Position numbers and translations under genes: made by a program. The notes under the pieces are model-generated. The model was not told the origin of the DNA, ran no database searches, and saw nothing but the letters and a program-made list of their open reading frames with translations. From JADHUC01 sp964617665 (lineage in GTDB: Bacteria > Planctomycetota > Planctomycetia > Pirellulales > Pirellulaceae), in NCBI GenBank assembly GCA_964617665.1, contig CAZUAH010000358.1:1-14066 (forward strand): a stretch of DNA of 14,066 nt. The letters run 5' to 3'. Shown here in pieces: positions 13,117 to 14,066 of this stretch (position 1 is the first letter of the stretch; every line of letters begins with the position of its first letter).

Positions 13117-14066
13117 CTACCGGTTCTTGCCCAAAACGATATCACGGGTGATTTGGTAAATACGATCTTGACGCTCGGCCAGTTTGACGATCGCGTCCTG
13201 TAAGTCCGCGTCAGTTGCCTGACCTGTGGGATCGTCGATATCGTCCAACAGCCGGGCATATCGTTTGGTTCGTGTGTTGATTCGCATCTGGAGCGCCCGA
13301 ATCATCTTCAACTCGGCCAACTCGTCCACAAGCGGCATATCTTGCGGCTGGCCCGGCGGCGGCGGTGGCTGGTCCTGGCTTTCCTCCATTTCCTGCTGGG
13401 CCTTCTGCAACGCCTCGATCATCTCCTCCAACGCAGCGATGATGTCCATTTCGATGATTTGTGTGGTCCGAGCTACCTTGGCCTCGTCCAGCCGATCGGA
13501 CACTTGTTGCATGTCCTCACGCATTAGATCCACGGTTTCCGGGAATGCGATGGACGACCCCTCCTCGACCAATAGGTTCCACGCCTTGTCCGCTTCGATG
13601 ACCAGCTTCCGTTCGTCCATCGCCAGTTTGCCGGCTGGGATGGGGATCTTCAACTCGCGTTCTGCCTCGGCGATCTTGTCCAGGCGGATTGTGTCTTCAT
13701 AGATTCGCAACTGCACTTGCAGCATCTTTCGGAATCGGGCCTCCAACAGCGCCAGCATGCGTTCGATTTCCTCTTCGCGCAACTGACGAAGGATTCGCTC
13801 CAGTTCGGCTTTGGCCTCCGCCAGTTTCTGTTTGGCTTCCTCCTGTTCCTCGACGGACTCTTTTCGTTTTGCTTCTTCCAGGCGTTGCTTGGCTTCGCGC
13901 ATTCGCTCCTCGGCCTCTTGGATGCGTTTGCGGGCAGGGTTCTCGTCTTGATCTTGCTGCGGGGCATCCTGGCCGCCTTCGCCTCCCTCTCCTTCGCCTT
14001 TACCTTCGCCGTTACCTTCGCCGTTACCATCGGCGTTTCCGTCGCGATTACGGTGGGGCTTTCGGT
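13117..14066 (-). CDS. Coiled-coil protein, 5' end cut by the window edge (hypothetical)
   Basis: The reading frame is open to the window edge, so only the C-terminal 315 residues are visible. The first visible part is basic and Gly-rich with GNGE/GKGE repeats. It is followed by a long charged coiled coil (RIQEAEERMREAKQRLEEAK and on, about 120 residues), further helices (ERMLALLEARFRKMLQVQLR), a PPPPPG linker, and a final helical part ending RDIVLGKNR. An internal ATG at 13902 could be mistaken for the start, but it lies inside the coiled coil and the frame remains coding-like upstream. I recognise it as resembling planctomycete proteins found beside the TPR-like gene, but know no function. 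The stop codon lies within GGTAGGAGG, which holds the ribosome binding site of the next gene. Confidence 0.85.
   Translation of the reverse strand, partial: RKPHRNRDGNADGNGEGNGEGKGEGEGGEGGQDAPQQDQDENPARKRIQEAEERMREAKQRLEEAKRKESVEEQEEAKQKLAEAKAELERILRQLREEEIERMLALLEARFRKMLQVQLRIYEDTIRLDKIAEAERELKIPIPAGKLAMDERKLVIEADKAWNLLVEEGSSIAFPETVDLMREDMQQVSDRLDEAKVARTTQIIEMDIIAALEEMIEALQKAQQEMEESQDQPPPPPGQPQDMPLVDELAELKMIRALQMRINTRTKRYARLLDDIDDPTGQATDADLQDAIVKLAERQDRIYQITRDIVLGKNR
13972..14037 (-). repeat. Degenerate 12-base coding repeat (Gly-Asn-Gly-Glu)
   Basis: Within the coiled-coil gene the unit CCTTCGCCGTTA (plus strand) occurs twice perfectly at 14003-14026, with degenerate copies on both sides. 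It encodes a flexible GNGE/GKGE/GEGG linker. Confidence 0.6.

Noticed and set aside
1..14066. CRISPR array, tRNA, rRNA or complete insertion sequence
   Set aside because: No regularly spaced direct repeats, no cloverleaf or rRNA-like stretch, and no transposase or recombinase reading frame were seen.

Overview
The window looks like planctomycete DNA, probably Pirellulales-like. The signs are a secreted sulfatase, an NPCBM/NEW2-domain protein, a protein N-terminus carrying an NPYASP motif, several secreted proteins of planctomycete type with no clear relatives elsewhere, and several families of palindromic REP-like repeats. No taxonomic search was possible, so this rests on recognition of families.

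Left part (1-2432). A short, apparently truncated NPYASP-type membrane protein lies on the minus strand. It diverges from a phospholipid N-methyltransferase-like gene on the plus strand, which is followed by a secreted sulfatase. A stretch of about 435 bp (2433-2867) then holds no convincing gene. It carries a perfect hairpin behind the sulfatase and a dense cluster of inverted repeats.

Middle part (2868-5436). A small four-cysteine zinc-ribbon protein on the plus strand converges on a secreted glycoside-hydrolase-like protein on the minus strand. That gene diverges from a small secreted protein resembling only the core of a secretin. The 102-bp divergent gap holds good sigma70-like promoter elements on both strands that share one -10 region. 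A REP doublet separates the secretin-like gene from the next cluster.

Right part (5594-14066, all minus strand). Six genes run in one direction. In order of transcription they are: a coiled-coil protein cut by the window edge; a secreted protein with TPR-like helices (strong ribosome binding site overlapping the preceding stop codon); after a gap of about 200 bp with a stem-loop, an NPCBM/NEW2 protein; an apparently active trypsin/HtrA-like protease; a second HtrA-like protein; and a third one carrying an alpha/beta-hydrolase tail. Two junctions are ATGA overlaps. The most interesting point is the graded loss of catalysis in the three protease-like proteins. The first keeps His-Asp-Ser, the second has His-Glu-Ala, and the third has lost all three residues and also the nucleophile of its fused hydrolase domain. 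This suggests one active exported protease working with two catalytically dead relatives that act as binding or regulatory partners.

A second theme is mobile REP-type palindromes. Most have 6-7 bp stems with 3-nt loops, several occur as inverted doublets, and one doublet is built into the signal peptide of the active protease.
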